Assembly (NCBI RefSeq): GCF_900176305.1
Contig: NZ_FWXH01000007.1
Coordinates: 106,022 to 170,021 of the forward strand
Source of the DNA: Clostridium acidisoli DSM 12555
GTDB lineage: Bacteria > Bacillota > Clostridia > Clostridiales > Clostridiaceae
DNA: 64,000 nucleotides
Reading direction: 5' to 3'
The position numbers and the translations under genes are program-made. Below, one piece after another: positions 48,733-57,715 of this stretch. How positions within the stretch are numbered: the stretch's first letter is position 1; each line of letters opens with the position of its first letter. Below the pieces are notes generated by a model, which worked only from the letters and a program-made list of their open reading frames with translations, did no database searches and was not told the origin of the DNA.

Positions 48733-49167
48733 CTATTTAGTTTTTAGAGTATTAACTTTATCCCTACAGCATTTGCATAAACCATAAAAGTAAACTCGAT
48801 TTGTTAAAACTTCATAATCAGTAAACTCAGTAACTCTCATATTTAAGTCAGAGAAAGGTACATTTTCTATATCATCTACTCTGCCACATGAAATACACTG
48901 AATGTGAGGGTGAGAAGAGATATTACTATCATACCTAAAATTACCTTCACCTACGTTTAATTCTATAACTAAATTAACCTCTACTAGTGTTTTTAAAGCC
49001 TTATAGACAGTAGCTAGACTCATTGTAGGGTAATCTTCTTGCAATGCTTTGTAAATGATTTCTGCAGACGGATGTTCTTTTGTCGATTGCAGGTATTTAT
49101 ATACTGCAATTCGCTGCGGTGTCAGTTTTAATTTTTTTTCTCTAAAAATACTTGTTATGCTATCCAT
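48733..49167 (-). CDS. perR: PerR-type Fur-family peroxide regulator
   Basis: 144 residues from the internal ATG (49167); the longer frame to 49185 starts within the ribosome-binding region. It has the winged helix (LTPQRIAVYKYL, HPSAEIIYKAL, SLATVYKALKTL), a regulatory metal site with an Asp in RYDSN as in PerR rather than Glu as in Fur, SSHPHIQC, and structural Zn cysteines in CISCG and CKCC. It represses peroxide and oxygen-defence genes when Fe- or Mn-bound. In Clostridium acetobutylicum a perR gene lies in this same neighbourhood. Confidence 0.88.
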   Translation of the reverse strand: MDSITSIFREKKLKLTPQRIAVYKYLQSTKEHPSAEIIYKALQEDYPTMSLATVYKALKTLVEVNLVIELNVGEGNFRYDSNISSHPHIQCISCGRVDDIENVPFSDLNMRVTEFTDYEVLTNRVYFYGLCKCCRDKVNTLKTK

Positions 49168-49197
49168 AAGCACCACCCTTGTCAATTAATTAATTGT

Positions 49198-49226
49198 ATT
49201 ATATAATAAGAATTATCAATTGTCAA
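49198..49226 (-). promoter_or_regulatory. perR promoter with a Per-box-like spacer
   Basis: On the minus strand TTGACA (plus 49221-49226) and TATAAT (plus 49198-49203) are 17 bp apart. The spacer resembles the Per box TTATAATNATTATAA with about three mismatches, so autorepression is likely. Confidence 0.6.
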
Positions 49227-49254
49227 AGATAATATTTTATTAACAAATATATAC

Positions 49255-49319
49255 TTGATTTTAAAGTAACAAAAAGGGTATAATAAATAATAATCCAGAT
49301 AAATTTTCTGGTTTTTTTT
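49255..49319 (+). promoter_or_regulatory. Promoter directly followed by a terminator
   Basis: TTGATT (49255-49260) and TATAAT (49279-49284) are 18 bp apart. CCAGA...TCTGG with eight Ts (49295-49319) starts only ~10 bp later, giving a predicted transcript of about 30 nt. It lies in the 321-bp perR-to-glycosidase gap. Confidence 0.4.
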
Positions 49320-49406
49320 ATGTTAAACAAACGTGTATAACATTTTTACAAAAAATACATGATTTATATATGAAAAATTTATTTTTAAGAGTTAAAATAA
49401 AGTGAA

Positions 49407-49454
49407 ACTTACACTCAAGTTGAACTTTGGTTTTGACTTTATATGAGTGTAAGT
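49407..49454. repeat. Dispersed palindromic repeat, copy 2
   Basis: ACTTACACTCA (49407-49417) pairs perfectly with TGAGTGTAAGT (49444-49454). The flanks and loop resemble 17948-18005. Confidence 0.5.
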
Positions 49455-49488
49455 ATTGTGCCTAATATAATAAATTTGAGGTAATAAA

Positions 49489-50541
49489 ATGAAAAATAAA
49501 GTTAATAATAGACAATATAATACAAAAAAAACAAAAAGTAAAAACAAAGTAAAAAAAATAAAAACATGGAAACTTATACTGTACTTTGTGCTTTTTCAGT
49601 TTTTATTTGGAATTGCAACAGCACCAATAATTGTTTATTATAGTCCATTGTTTACGAATTTAAGAAAAAATATTGTTGGGACCGCAATGAGTACAAATAG
49701 TCACGCATTTATTGCTACATTATTCTTATCAGATAAGCAAATACAACAAATACTTAATGGTGATGGAAGTTCTAGTGTGAGTGCAATGGCTCAAGATTTA
49801 AGTAGAATTAACTTAAGTGGCGGGGACAATAGAATTGAAAAGGCAACAATCCAAGGTAAAAAATTTAATGGAATAATGGTTATTGTACATAACCCCAAAC
49901 GTGTTAAAATTGGGTATTCATCTAAGCTTGGTACAGTTGGTCAAAAGACTAGTGAAATAGCAAAGGAAAATAATGCTGTTGCAGCTATAAATGGTGGAGG
50001 CTTTAACGATAAAGGAAACAATTCAACAACTCTTTGGACTGGAACTGGTGCGATTCCAACAGGAATAGTTATTTCAAGGGGAAAATTAATATTTCCACAA
50101 AGAGAAGATCTTGATACTAAACAGGTTTTTAGTGGTGTAGCTGGAATTACTAATAAGGGAAAATTGGTTGTAGGAGATCACACAGTTGATGAGTTACTAC
50201 AATTAGGTGTTACAGATGCATTATGTTTTGGACCAACACTTATAGAAAATGGGACAGAGATAAAAGGTCTTCAATACCAGGGTGCAAATCCAAGAACAGC
50301 AATTGGGCAGAAAAGTGATGGATCAATAATCTTACTTACAATAGACGGAAGACAAGGACTTGAAGCAGGGGCTACAATAGAAGATGTTCAACAAACGATG
50401 AAAGAAGAAGGCGTGCTGAATGCCGTTAATCTTGATGGTGGTGCATCTACTACTATGTATTATGATGGTAAGGTGATAAATAGTCCTAGTGATAAATTTG
50501 GAGAAAGACCAGTTCCTACAGCTATATACGTAACGAAATAG
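49489..50541 (+). CDS. Phosphodiester glycosidase-domain surface protein, copy 1
   Basis: 350 residues. A Lys-rich cytoplasmic start, one membrane helix (about residues 26-50), and a C-terminal NAGPA-like domain (about 120-350) with AAINGGGFND, GGASTTMYYDGKVI and NPRTAIGQ. The family removes GlcNAc-1-phosphodiester caps, and bacterial members are thought to act on cell-wall polymers. It is paralogous to the gene at 51634 and forms a unit with the next gene. Confidence 0.85.
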   Translation: MKNKVNNRQYNTKKTKSKNKVKKIKTWKLILYFVLFQFLFGIATAPIIVYYSPLFTNLRKNIVGTAMSTNSHAFIATLFLSDKQIQQILNGDGSSSVSAMAQDLSRINLSGGDNRIEKATIQGKKFNGIMVIVHNPKRVKIGYSSKLGTVGQKTSEIAKENNAVAAINGGGFNDKGNNSTTLWTGTGAIPTGIVISRGKLIFPQREDLDTKQVFSGVAGITNKGKLVVGDHTVDELLQLGVTDALCFGPTLIENGTEIKGLQYQGANPRTAIGQKSDGSIILLTIDGRQGLEAGATIEDVQQTMKEEGVLNAVNLDGGASTTMYYDGKVINSPSDKFGERPVPTAIYVTK

Positions 50542-50552
50542 GAGGTATGACA

Positions 50553-51587
50553 GTGAAGGCTTCAAAAAGGATATTTGTTTGGATAATAATTTCACTGATT
50601 CTTCAGTGCTCAGTATATTTATTTTTAGATAAATTTTATTACGCTGAAGAGGGAAATATAAAAATTAATAAAGATACAACTACAGATGATCAGCAAAAGA
50701 AAGTTACTCCAAATGTAGTTTTTGGCAATAATGTTAAAAACATATCACTTTCAGATGACCTGAACTATACAGCTTATTTAAGCAATGGACACGTAATTGT
50801 AGTTGATACAAACACTGGGAAGGTTAGAGGTAATCTAAATTATTCTAGTGGAATTCAATGTCTTTCTTATAAGTGGGTACCTAGTACAGATAGGATTATG
50901 ATTGTTGAAAAAATAAGTCCATCTCAAATAAGATTTTATTCTTATGATGCAGAAAATCAAGTGAAATCCGAAGTTGATGATACATTAAATAAAAGAATAA
51001 ACTCTGTTCCAGCAGGTCAAACAGCTAATATGCAAATTTCCGATTTAACTGGTTTGTTGTACATTAAAGTTGGATACAACTCAATAAGGGATAATATATA
51101 TAGAATAGATAGAAATGAGACTTTAACTAGGTCAGTAACTGGAAGAAACATTGGGGCAATAGCATTAGCTTCTGATGATGATCAGCTTGCATACGAGGAT
51201 TTGGGTTCTGGCACAATTAGGACTAATTATAAACTTAAAACTTATATAGCTATTTCAGGTGTTTCAAGACCATCAATAATTGGAACCGACAGCAATGATA
51301 ATTTTTACATAGGAAATGGGAGAGAGCAATCAAGCGTTGTGTATTATGGGAAGTTAACTGAAAACACCTCTGCTTGGAAGAAGATTCAGTTAGGTTCAAT
51401 GGTAAACAATGATAGTATAGTAGTAAAAGAAAATGGGAATGTATATATTGTAGATAGAGAAAAAAGTACTGTAACAGATGTTAAAAGCAATAAATCCTAT
51501 AATTATCAAGGGAATTTTTGTGAGATAAATGATGAATACATAGTTTACACCAACGGTGGCAAACTTATGATTAAGCAGATGAAGTAA
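50553..51587 (+). CDS. Membrane-anchored propeller-like protein, copy 1
   Basis: 344 residues from the GTG at 50553; the ATG at 50547 abuts AGGAGG. The choice matches the start of its paralogue at 52686 (KASKRIFVWIIIS and KALKHVSIWIVIS). After one membrane helix come repeated strands (YTAYLSNGHVIVVDTNTGKV, YKWVPSTDRIMIVEK, LLYIKVGYNSIRDNIYRID) suggesting a WD40/PQQ-like beta-propeller. Function unknown; probably a partner of the glycosidase protein. Confidence 0.7.
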   Translation: MKASKRIFVWIIISLILQCSVYLFLDKFYYAEEGNIKINKDTTTDDQQKKVTPNVVFGNNVKNISLSDDLNYTAYLSNGHVIVVDTNTGKVRGNLNYSSGIQCLSYKWVPSTDRIMIVEKISPSQIRFYSYDAENQVKSEVDDTLNKRINSVPAGQTANMQISDLTGLLYIKVGYNSIRDNIYRIDRNETLTRSVTGRNIGAIALASDDDQLAYEDLGSGTIRTNYKLKTYIAISGVSRPSIIGTDSNDNFYIGNGREQSSVVYYGKLTENTSAWKKIQLGSMVNNDSIVVKENGNVYIVDREKSTVTDVKSNKSYNYQGNFCEINDEYIVYTNGGKLMIKQMK

Positions 51588-51633
51588 TTGATAAAAAATT
51601 TAATATTTTATATAAGAAAGGTAAGGTAAATTA

Positions 51634-52671
51634 ATGTCTGTTTTTAGGAGAGATGGGAAGTCAACAGAAAATAAAACAAACAAACGTAGATTTTCAAAAC
51701 TAAAATATTCAGGACTATTTTTGTTGTTCGAAGTTGTGTTTACAGCAGTGACATTGACACTAATTGTATTTTATGGACCATTTACAAATGTGAAAAAAAC
51801 GGTTGTAAGTATGTTTATAAATTCTGGAAGACATCAATATGTGGCAAAATGGTTTTTGTCAGATGACGAAATAAATAAACTAACAAATTATAGTAATGCA
51901 AAAAATGGTTTAATTACAAGCAACCAAAAATCGGATGTAAACGAAATTCATGTAGAACATAAAAATGATTCTGGAATATCCGTAGAAACTGTAAATAGTT
52001 CAAAATTTAAAGCGTATTTCTTGGTTATTAATGATCCAACAAGGGTAAAAGTGGCATATACTAAATATCTTGGCAAAGAAGGACAAATAACAAGCGCTAT
52101 GGCAGAGGACAATGGAGCAGTTGCAGCTATAAATGGTGGCGATTTTGCCGATGAAGCTACAATTGGTGGAGAGAAATATACTGGTACAGGTGGTAAGCCA
52201 ATAGGTATTTTGATTTCTAATGGAAAGGTAATTAGTGACAATAATGGCAATCCGGATAAAAAAATACAGAGTTTTGGTATAACACCAGATGGAAAAATGC
52301 GAGTTGGAAATTACAGTGTTAATGATCTAAAAGCTGCAAATGTTACAGATGCAATTTCGTGTGAATCTATGCTTTTAATTAATGGGGTTCCACAAGTTAT
52401 AGGTCAAGAATCAGGTTTTGCGCCAAGGACAGCAATAGGACAAACGAGAGATGGAAGTATATTGTTCTTGGCAATTGATGGAAGGTCTATCTCAAGTCTT
52501 GGTGCATCTTATGAAGAAGTTAGAAACCTTATGCAGCAGCATGGTGCATTTAATGCAGTAGCTTTAGATGGGGGCTCATCAACTACAATGTACTACAATG
52601 GGGACGTAATAAACAATCCAAGTGATGCAGTTGGTGAAAGATATGTGCCTTCAATTGTATATGCGAAATAA
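51634..52671 (+). CDS. Phosphodiester glycosidase-domain surface protein, copy 2
   Basis: 345 residues, a paralogue of the gene at 49489: same N-terminal membrane helix, AAINGGDFAD, APRTAIGQTRDGS, GGSSTTMYYNGDV and the ending NPSDAVGERYVP. It keeps the NAGPA-domain motifs. Its arrangement with the next gene repeats the first pair, which implies a tandem two-gene duplication that has since diverged. Confidence 0.85.
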   Translation: MSVFRRDGKSTENKTNKRRFSKLKYSGLFLLFEVVFTAVTLTLIVFYGPFTNVKKTVVSMFINSGRHQYVAKWFLSDDEINKLTNYSNAKNGLITSNQKSDVNEIHVEHKNDSGISVETVNSSKFKAYFLVINDPTRVKVAYTKYLGKEGQITSAMAEDNGAVAAINGGDFADEATIGGEKYTGTGGKPIGILISNGKVISDNNGNPDKKIQSFGITPDGKMRVGNYSVNDLKAANVTDAISCESMLLINGVPQVIGQESGFAPRTAIGQTRDGSILFLAIDGRSISSLGASYEEVRNLMQQHGAFNAVALDGGSSTTMYYNGDVINNPSDAVGERYVPSIVYAK

Positions 52672-52685
52672 TAGGAGGTACACTT

Positions 52686-53714
52686 ATGATAAAGGCTTTG
52701 AAACACGTAAGTATATGGATAGTTATATCTTTAGTAATTCAATTTGGAGCACTATATTATGTAGACAAGTACTATTTAAGAACGGAAACTAAATTTAAAA
52801 TTAGTAAAATGGTAACAAAGGCACCTCAGAAAGAAGCTATTTCTATAAATATTCCTGCTGATGCCAATAAGATAAATGCTTCTTATGATGGAAAGTTTAT
52901 TTCATATTGTGAAGGTCAAAGTTTAAAAATATTAGATGCAACTAGTGGCCAAGTTAAAGAAGTTGTGCCAGATAAAGGTAATAAAATATTGTTTTACAAC
53001 TGGGTTTCTGATAGACATAGAATTATGATAGCAGAAGAACCTGAGGAAAACAGTGGTAAAATTCAATTAAAAGCATATGATGCAGCTAAATCAATTAAAA
53101 ATAATATAAATGACAATATTACATGGTCTAGTAGTTCATCAACTGTAGATGATATTCAAATTTCACCAGCAACTAATTTGATATATGTGAAAGTTAAAAG
53201 AAATTCTTATAAATCTGAGATTTATGAAAACAATGTTATGAATGAAGTTACCAAAATTGATACCACTTCTTCGAAAATTGGTAATATAAGAATTATACCT
53301 AATAAAGATGAATTGATTTATGAAGATTTAAGTTCAAATAGAATTGTTTCAACAAATGACAAAGTAAGTATGAATTTTTCCAACATTCAAAATCCAGTGA
53401 TTTTAGGCGCTGATGATGATAATGATGTTTTTATTGGCAATCAGGTAAATGGATTAATAACTAATATATATTATGGAAAAACAGAAACACCTACAAGTGA
53501 GTGGCAATCATTAGTAGTTCCAGGTGGAGCAGAACCTGATGATTTACATGTAACTGAAGGTGGAATCATATATAAAAATGATAGTTTAAAAGGTCAGGTT
53601 ACTGCGTTAAAAACAAATCAAATGACAAGTTATAAAGGAACTCTAATTAAGATGACGGACAAAGAAATATTATCACAAGAAAGTGGTAAACTTTTAACTA
53701 CAGATTATAAATAA
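52686..53714 (+). CDS. Membrane-anchored propeller-like protein, copy 2
   Basis: 342 residues, start after TAGGAGGTACACTT. It is a paralogue of 50553-51587: a membrane helix, then SYDGKFISYCEGQSLKILDA, FYNWVSDRHRIMIAEE and NLIYVKVKRNSYKSEIYEN. An outer beta-propeller is inferred. Followed by a terminator (53715-53744). Confidence 0.7.
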   Translation: MIKALKHVSIWIVISLVIQFGALYYVDKYYLRTETKFKISKMVTKAPQKEAISINIPADANKINASYDGKFISYCEGQSLKILDATSGQVKEVVPDKGNKILFYNWVSDRHRIMIAEEPEENSGKIQLKAYDAAKSIKNNINDNITWSSSSSTVDDIQISPATNLIYVKVKRNSYKSEIYENNVMNEVTKIDTTSSKIGNIRIIPNKDELIYEDLSSNRIVSTNDKVSMNFSNIQNPVILGADDDNDVFIGNQVNGLITNIYYGKTETPTSEWQSLVVPGGAEPDDLHVTEGGIIYKNDSLKGQVTALKTNQMTSYKGTLIKMTDKEILSQESGKLLTTDYK

Positions 53715-53744
53715 AAATTTGCAGATTTATTCTGCAAATTTTTT
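53715..53744 (+). terminator. Terminator after the duplicated surface units
   Basis: AAATTTGCAG pairs with CTGCAAATTT around ATTTATT, continuing into T. Confidence 0.8.
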
Positions 53745-53847
53745 ATCCATATGAATGTAAAGTTTACTTTATTGGGTAAGGTACTTATAAGTTCATAAAA
53801 AGTTTGATATAATTGTATAATATAATTTATGATAGGAGGAATTTCAT

Positions 53848-54504
53848 GTGGGAAGTATAAATGATAAAGCACTAGCTATTATAATAAGCATTCCCGCAAT
53901 TTTAATAGCGTTTACATTTCATGAGTATGCTCATGCAATAGTAGCAGATAAATTAGGGGATAAAACACCTAGATTTCAAGGAAGATTAACCTTAAATCCA
54001 ATTTCACATATAGATCCAATAGGATTTATATTAATTTTAATTGTAGGTTTTGGATGGGCAAAGCCAGTAGAGACTAATCCAAGTGCTTATAAAAATTACT
54101 ATAAAGATGATCTAAAAGTTTCTGTTGCTGGACCACTAGCAAATTTACTTGTTGGATTTGTATTTGCATTTGTTACAATGATTTTATATAAAGTATTACC
54201 ATCAAATAATCTAACATATTTATTAATTAGAATAGCTAGTACTGTTTCAAGTATAAATTGTATGTTAGCATTGCTGAATTTAATTCCAATACCGGGATTT
54301 GATGGGTTCCATATCTTGAGAGATTTATTTCCAAAAGCTTTTTATAATATATCGGATTCTCTATATAGATATCAGTTGATTATTTTTATTGTATTAGCAA
54401 TGCCTGTATTAGGTGGAAATTCTATATTAGGTATAGTTATAGGAATACCAGGAAGTTTAATATATAATGCATTTATGAATATTGCGGCTATGGTTATAAG
54501 ATAA
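53848..54504 (+). CDS. Site-2-protease-like M50 membrane metalloprotease
   Basis: 218 residues from GTG; an ATG two bases earlier is in another frame and soon stops. The Zn motif HEYAH is in AFTFHEYAHAIVADKLGD, and the second motif is LNLIPIPGFDGFHIL (NPDG-like, here PGFDG). Four or more membrane helices are seen. It belongs to the short YwhC/Rip2-like M50B group, and its substrate is unknown. AGGAGGAATTTCAT precedes the GTG. Confidence 0.9.
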   Translation: MGSINDKALAIIISIPAILIAFTFHEYAHAIVADKLGDKTPRFQGRLTLNPISHIDPIGFILILIVGFGWAKPVETNPSAYKNYYKDDLKVSVAGPLANLLVGFVFAFVTMILYKVLPSNNLTYLLIRIASTVSSINCMLALLNLIPIPGFDGFHILRDLFPKAFYNISDSLYRYQLIIFIVLAMPVLGGNSILGIVIGIPGSLIYNAFMNIAAMVIR

Positions 54505-54561
54505 GTATTAGAATAGAAAACATTGCAGTTATTAGTTAAGACCAATGATGGAGGGAAATTA

Positions 54562-55197
54562 ATGAGACTTAGAAAAAAATGGTGGGCAAGACCAGAGATG
54601 GAAAAAAGCCCTCTTGTTATAACAGAACCAACACAATACAGTGGTAAATGGAGTGAAGTTTTTGGAAATAGTAATGATATTCATTTGGAACTTGGCTGTG
54701 GAAGAGGAGACTTTATAATCAAAGTTGCATCACAAAATCCAAACAAAAACTATATAGCCATAGATTTAAAAGATGAAGTATTAGTTTATGTTCTAAGAAA
54801 AGTTCAAGAGGCTGAACTTGAAAACATTAGAATAATACCACTTCAAATAGCATTTATTGAAGATGTTTTTAGTGAAAATGAGATAAGCAGAATATATATA
54901 AATTTTTGCAATCCTTGGCCAAAGGACAGACACAATAAAAGAAGGCTCACACACACTAAATTTCTTACAAAATATAAGAAGTTTATAAAACCAAATACTG
55001 AAATATGGTTTAAAACTGACAATGCAGGTTTGTTTGATGCTTCTATTGAATACTTTAAAGACAATGGGTTTAAGATAGAATATTATACTTATGATCTTCA
55101 TAATAGTGATTTCCATGAAAACATTGTAACAGAATATGAAAGTAAGTTTGTAAGTTTAGGAATGAAAATAATGTTTTTAAAAGCAGTTCTTAAATAA
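54562..55197 (+). CDS. trmB: tRNA (guanine-N7-)-methyltransferase
   Basis: 211 residues from the ATG at 54562 (after GATGGAGGG); the upstream extension from 54523 is not part of the family. SAM-binding motif [23 protein letters not shown], and the family signature [17 protein letters not shown] are clear. It makes m7G46 in tRNA variable loops. Confidence 0.95.
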   Translation: MRLRKKWWARPEMEKSPLVITEPTQYSGKWSEVFGNSNDIHLELGCGRGDFIIKVASQNPNKNYIAIDLKDEVLVYVLRKVQEAELENIRIIPLQIAFIEDVFSENEISRIYINFCNPWPKDRHNKRRLTHTKFLTKYKKFIKPNTEIWFKTDNAGLFDASIEYFKDNGFKIEYYTYDLHNSDFHENIVTEYESKFVSLGMKIMFLKAVLK

Positions 55198-55293
55198 CAA
55201 AATGTGTATAAAACATATATGATTGGATAAAATATATCTTAGTAAAATGTAGATTTATGTTTATAACAGTGCTACATTAGAGGAGGTATATTT

Positions 55294-55551
55294 ATGCCGT
55301 TTGGATTTAAAAATTCACATGTAATAAAAAAAGTAATAAAAAACAATAATGAAGACATAATTGCGTACTCACTTGAAAATGGTGAAATTGTAATGAAAGA
55401 AGAAGCTGTAAGTATGGCTTATCAAGGAATGATTAGTGGCGTTAAAATTGAAAAAGATGATAACGGAGATGAATATATAAAAAGTATAGAAGAAGATTAC
55501 AGTGACAATCTTATAGATATGCCAAATTTAAATACTAACAAATTTCAATAA
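55294..55551 (+). CDS. DUF3892 small protein
   Basis: 85 residues matching the DUF3892 pattern: I-x-KV-K-N-N-EDI-AY-LENGE and VSMAYQGMISGVKI, followed by an acidic tail. The family is small, cytoplasmic and of unknown function. A clear AGAGGAGGTAT ribosome-binding site and a terminator downstream show it is a real single gene. Confidence 0.85.
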   Translation: MPFGFKNSHVIKKVIKNNNEDIIAYSLENGEIVMKEEAVSMAYQGMISGVKIEKDDNGDEYIKSIEEDYSDNLIDMPNLNTNKFQ

Positions 55552-55572
55552 TTAAAAATGCAGGTTTTTACA

Positions 55573-55608
55573 TAGAGTACGTATCAAAACAGTGTGATGC
55601 GTACTCTA
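55573..55608 (+). terminator. Terminator-like hairpin after the DUF3892 gene
   Basis: TAGAGTACG pairs with CGTACTCTA. The following tract is TTAATTG, so it is a weak terminator. Confidence 0.55.
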
Positions 55609-55730
55609 TTAATTGTTTATAATAAATTAATGATTTATTATAGGACAAATAGTATTGGTTTAATGTATAATTTATTGGTATGATATTGTGCAAAACTTAC
55701 ATATAAAAATGTAAGATGGGAGGAGTAATT

Positions 55731-56843
55731 TTGAAAAAATGGGTAATTGATAAGAGATTATTAAAGCAAGCGGATTTCAGTATATTAATTATAGCACTCA
55801 TTATATCAGTGTTTGGAGCGTTAAATGTATACAGTGCATCTCGGGCTTCATATGGGACGCATTATTTAATTGCACAGTTTGTTGGTATAGGTATGAGTTT
55901 AATAGTTGTATATGTTATTCTTCTCTTAGATTATAGTTTTATGAGTAATTATGCTACAGTATTTTATTGGATTGGAAATATGCTTTTGTTTTATACAGCA
56001 TTTCATAGTGAAGCAGTAAAAGGCGCTAATTCTTGGATGAAGGTAGGAGGTCAAAGTTTTGCTCCTGTTGGTTTTTTTCAGGTAATCCTTACTATATTTA
56101 TTGCAAGAAAGATAAGTGATATGGATGGTGAAGTTAATAACCTAAAGAATTTTAGTATATTAATGCTTTATACATTGATACCAGTGCTTTTAGTTTATAA
56201 ACAACCCAATTTAGGAGAAGCTATAATTTGTCTTTGTATAGCACTTGGAATTATATTTATTTCAGGTATAGATTTGAAAATAATTTATGCCAGTGTAGCA
56301 ATTGTAGTACCATTTGTACTTATTTTATGGAATAGCAGCCTTTTAAAGGCATATCAAAAAGCTAGAATAACGTCTCTTTTTAATCCAACGGGAAACGAAC
56401 AAGGCTCAGGATATCAACTAGCAAATTCACTGGTAGCCATAGGTTCTGGAGGATTATTTGGTAAGGGATTTTTAAAGGGAACTCAAGTTTCAGGTGGATA
56501 TATACCTGAAGATCACACAGACTTTATTTTTGCAGTTGTTGGAGAGGAATGGGGAATAATAGGGGCAGTAGCATTGCTTATATTATATGCCCTGCTATTA
56601 TATAAAATATTGAAAATAGGAATACAATCAAAGGATTTATTAGGTAGATTAATTTGTATAGGTACATTTTCATCTTTAACATTTTCAATTTTTCAAAATA
56701 TAGCCATGACAATTGGATTAGCTCCAATTGCAGGGATACCACTTCCATTTATGAGTCATGGTAACAGTTTTATATTTTCGAATTTTATGGCTATAGCATT
56801 GGTTATGAATGTTGGGATGAGAAAGAAAAAAATAAATTTTTAG
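55731..56843 (+). CDS. FtsW/RodA-type SEDS peptidoglycan polymerase
   Basis: 370 residues from the TTG at 55731 after GGGAGGAG. About ten membrane helices are seen with SEDS motifs: LNVYSASRAS, the NSWMKVGG region, YKQPNLGEA, YQLANSLVAIGSGGLFGKG, PEDHTDFIFAVVGEEWG, and IPLPFMSHGNS. It polymerises glycan strands with a partner PBP. The lack of a neighbouring division or mreBCD cluster leaves FtsW versus RodA open; the 370-aa length fits RodA. Confidence 0.92.
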   Translation: MKKWVIDKRLLKQADFSILIIALIISVFGALNVYSASRASYGTHYLIAQFVGIGMSLIVVYVILLLDYSFMSNYATVFYWIGNMLLFYTAFHSEAVKGANSWMKVGGQSFAPVGFFQVILTIFIARKISDMDGEVNNLKNFSILMLYTLIPVLLVYKQPNLGEAIICLCIALGIIFISGIDLKIIYASVAIVVPFVLILWNSSLLKAYQKARITSLFNPTGNEQGSGYQLANSLVAIGSGGLFGKGFLKGTQVSGGYIPEDHTDFIFAVVGEEWGIIGAVALLILYALLLYKILKIGIQSKDLLGRLICIGTFSSLTFSIFQNIAMTIGLAPIAGIPLPFMSHGNSFIFSNFMAIALVMNVGMRKKKINF

Positions 56844-56891
56844 AGAATAACTTGTATATATACAAATTTTTTTATAGATAGGTGGATTTAA

Positions 56892-57641
56892 ATGATTAAT
56901 AGTGATTTAAAAGGAAAAGTTGTTTTAATAACAGGGGCTTCTAGAGGTATAGGAAGACAAATAGCAATAGAAATGTCAAAGGTAGGGGCATCTGTTGCTA
57001 TTAATTATATGGAAGATGAAATTGGAATAGACAAAACATTAGAACTTATAAGAGAAATAGGTGGATATGGTAAAAAGTATAGATGTGATTTAAGAGATTT
57101 CTTAAAAGTAAAGCAAATGATTAAAAGTATTATAAGTGATTTTGGACAGATAGATGTTTTAATCAATAATGCTGGAGTATCTAAGATTGGGTTATTTGTT
57201 GATTCTAATGAAGAAGAATATAATTACATAATGGATTCAAACTTTAAGTCAGTTTATAACTGCACTAATGCTGTAATAAGTCACATGATTTCAAGAAAAT
57301 GTGGATCTATAATAAATATATCGTCAATATGGGGTAATGTTGGAGCTTCTTGTGAAACACTTTATTCAGCTTCAAAAGGTGCGATAAATGCTTTTACAAT
57401 GGCTCTTGGAAAAGAACTTGCAACTGCAAATATAAGAGTAAATGCTATAGCTCCTGGTGTAATAGATACGGATATGAATAAGTCTTTTAGCCATGAGGAA
57501 ATAGATTCAATTAAAGAAGATATACCAATGGATAGGCTTGGAAAACCGAAAGAAATTGGAGAACTTGCAGTATTTCTTGCAAGTAATTCCTCAAGTTATA
57601 TTACATCACAAATAATAACAATTGATGGCGGATTTCTATAG
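56892..57641 (+). CDS. FabG-like short-chain dehydrogenase/reductase
   Basis: 249 residues of the classical SDR type: TGASRGIGRQIA, CDLRD, INNAGVSKIG, catalytic Ser in NISSIWGNVG, YSASKGA (YxxxK), and the C-terminal ASNSSSYITSQIITIDGGF that is characteristic of FabG. It reduces a 3-oxoacyl or other ketone with NAD(P)H. It is not in a fab cluster, so it may not serve fatty-acid synthesis. Confidence 0.88.
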   Translation: MINSDLKGKVVLITGASRGIGRQIAIEMSKVGASVAINYMEDEIGIDKTLELIREIGGYGKKYRCDLRDFLKVKQMIKSIISDFGQIDVLINNAGVSKIGLFVDSNEEEYNYIMDSNFKSVYNCTNAVISHMISRKCGSIINISSIWGNVGASCETLYSASKGAINAFTMALGKELATANIRVNAIAPGVIDTDMNKSFSHEEIDSIKEDIPMDRLGKPKEIGELAVFLASNSSSYITSQIITIDGGFL

Positions 57642-57715
57642 GACATCTAAAAAAATGTGAATACTATAAGGCTAATATGTCAATATTTCTAATAATGATT
57701 ATCTAGAATTAGGGG

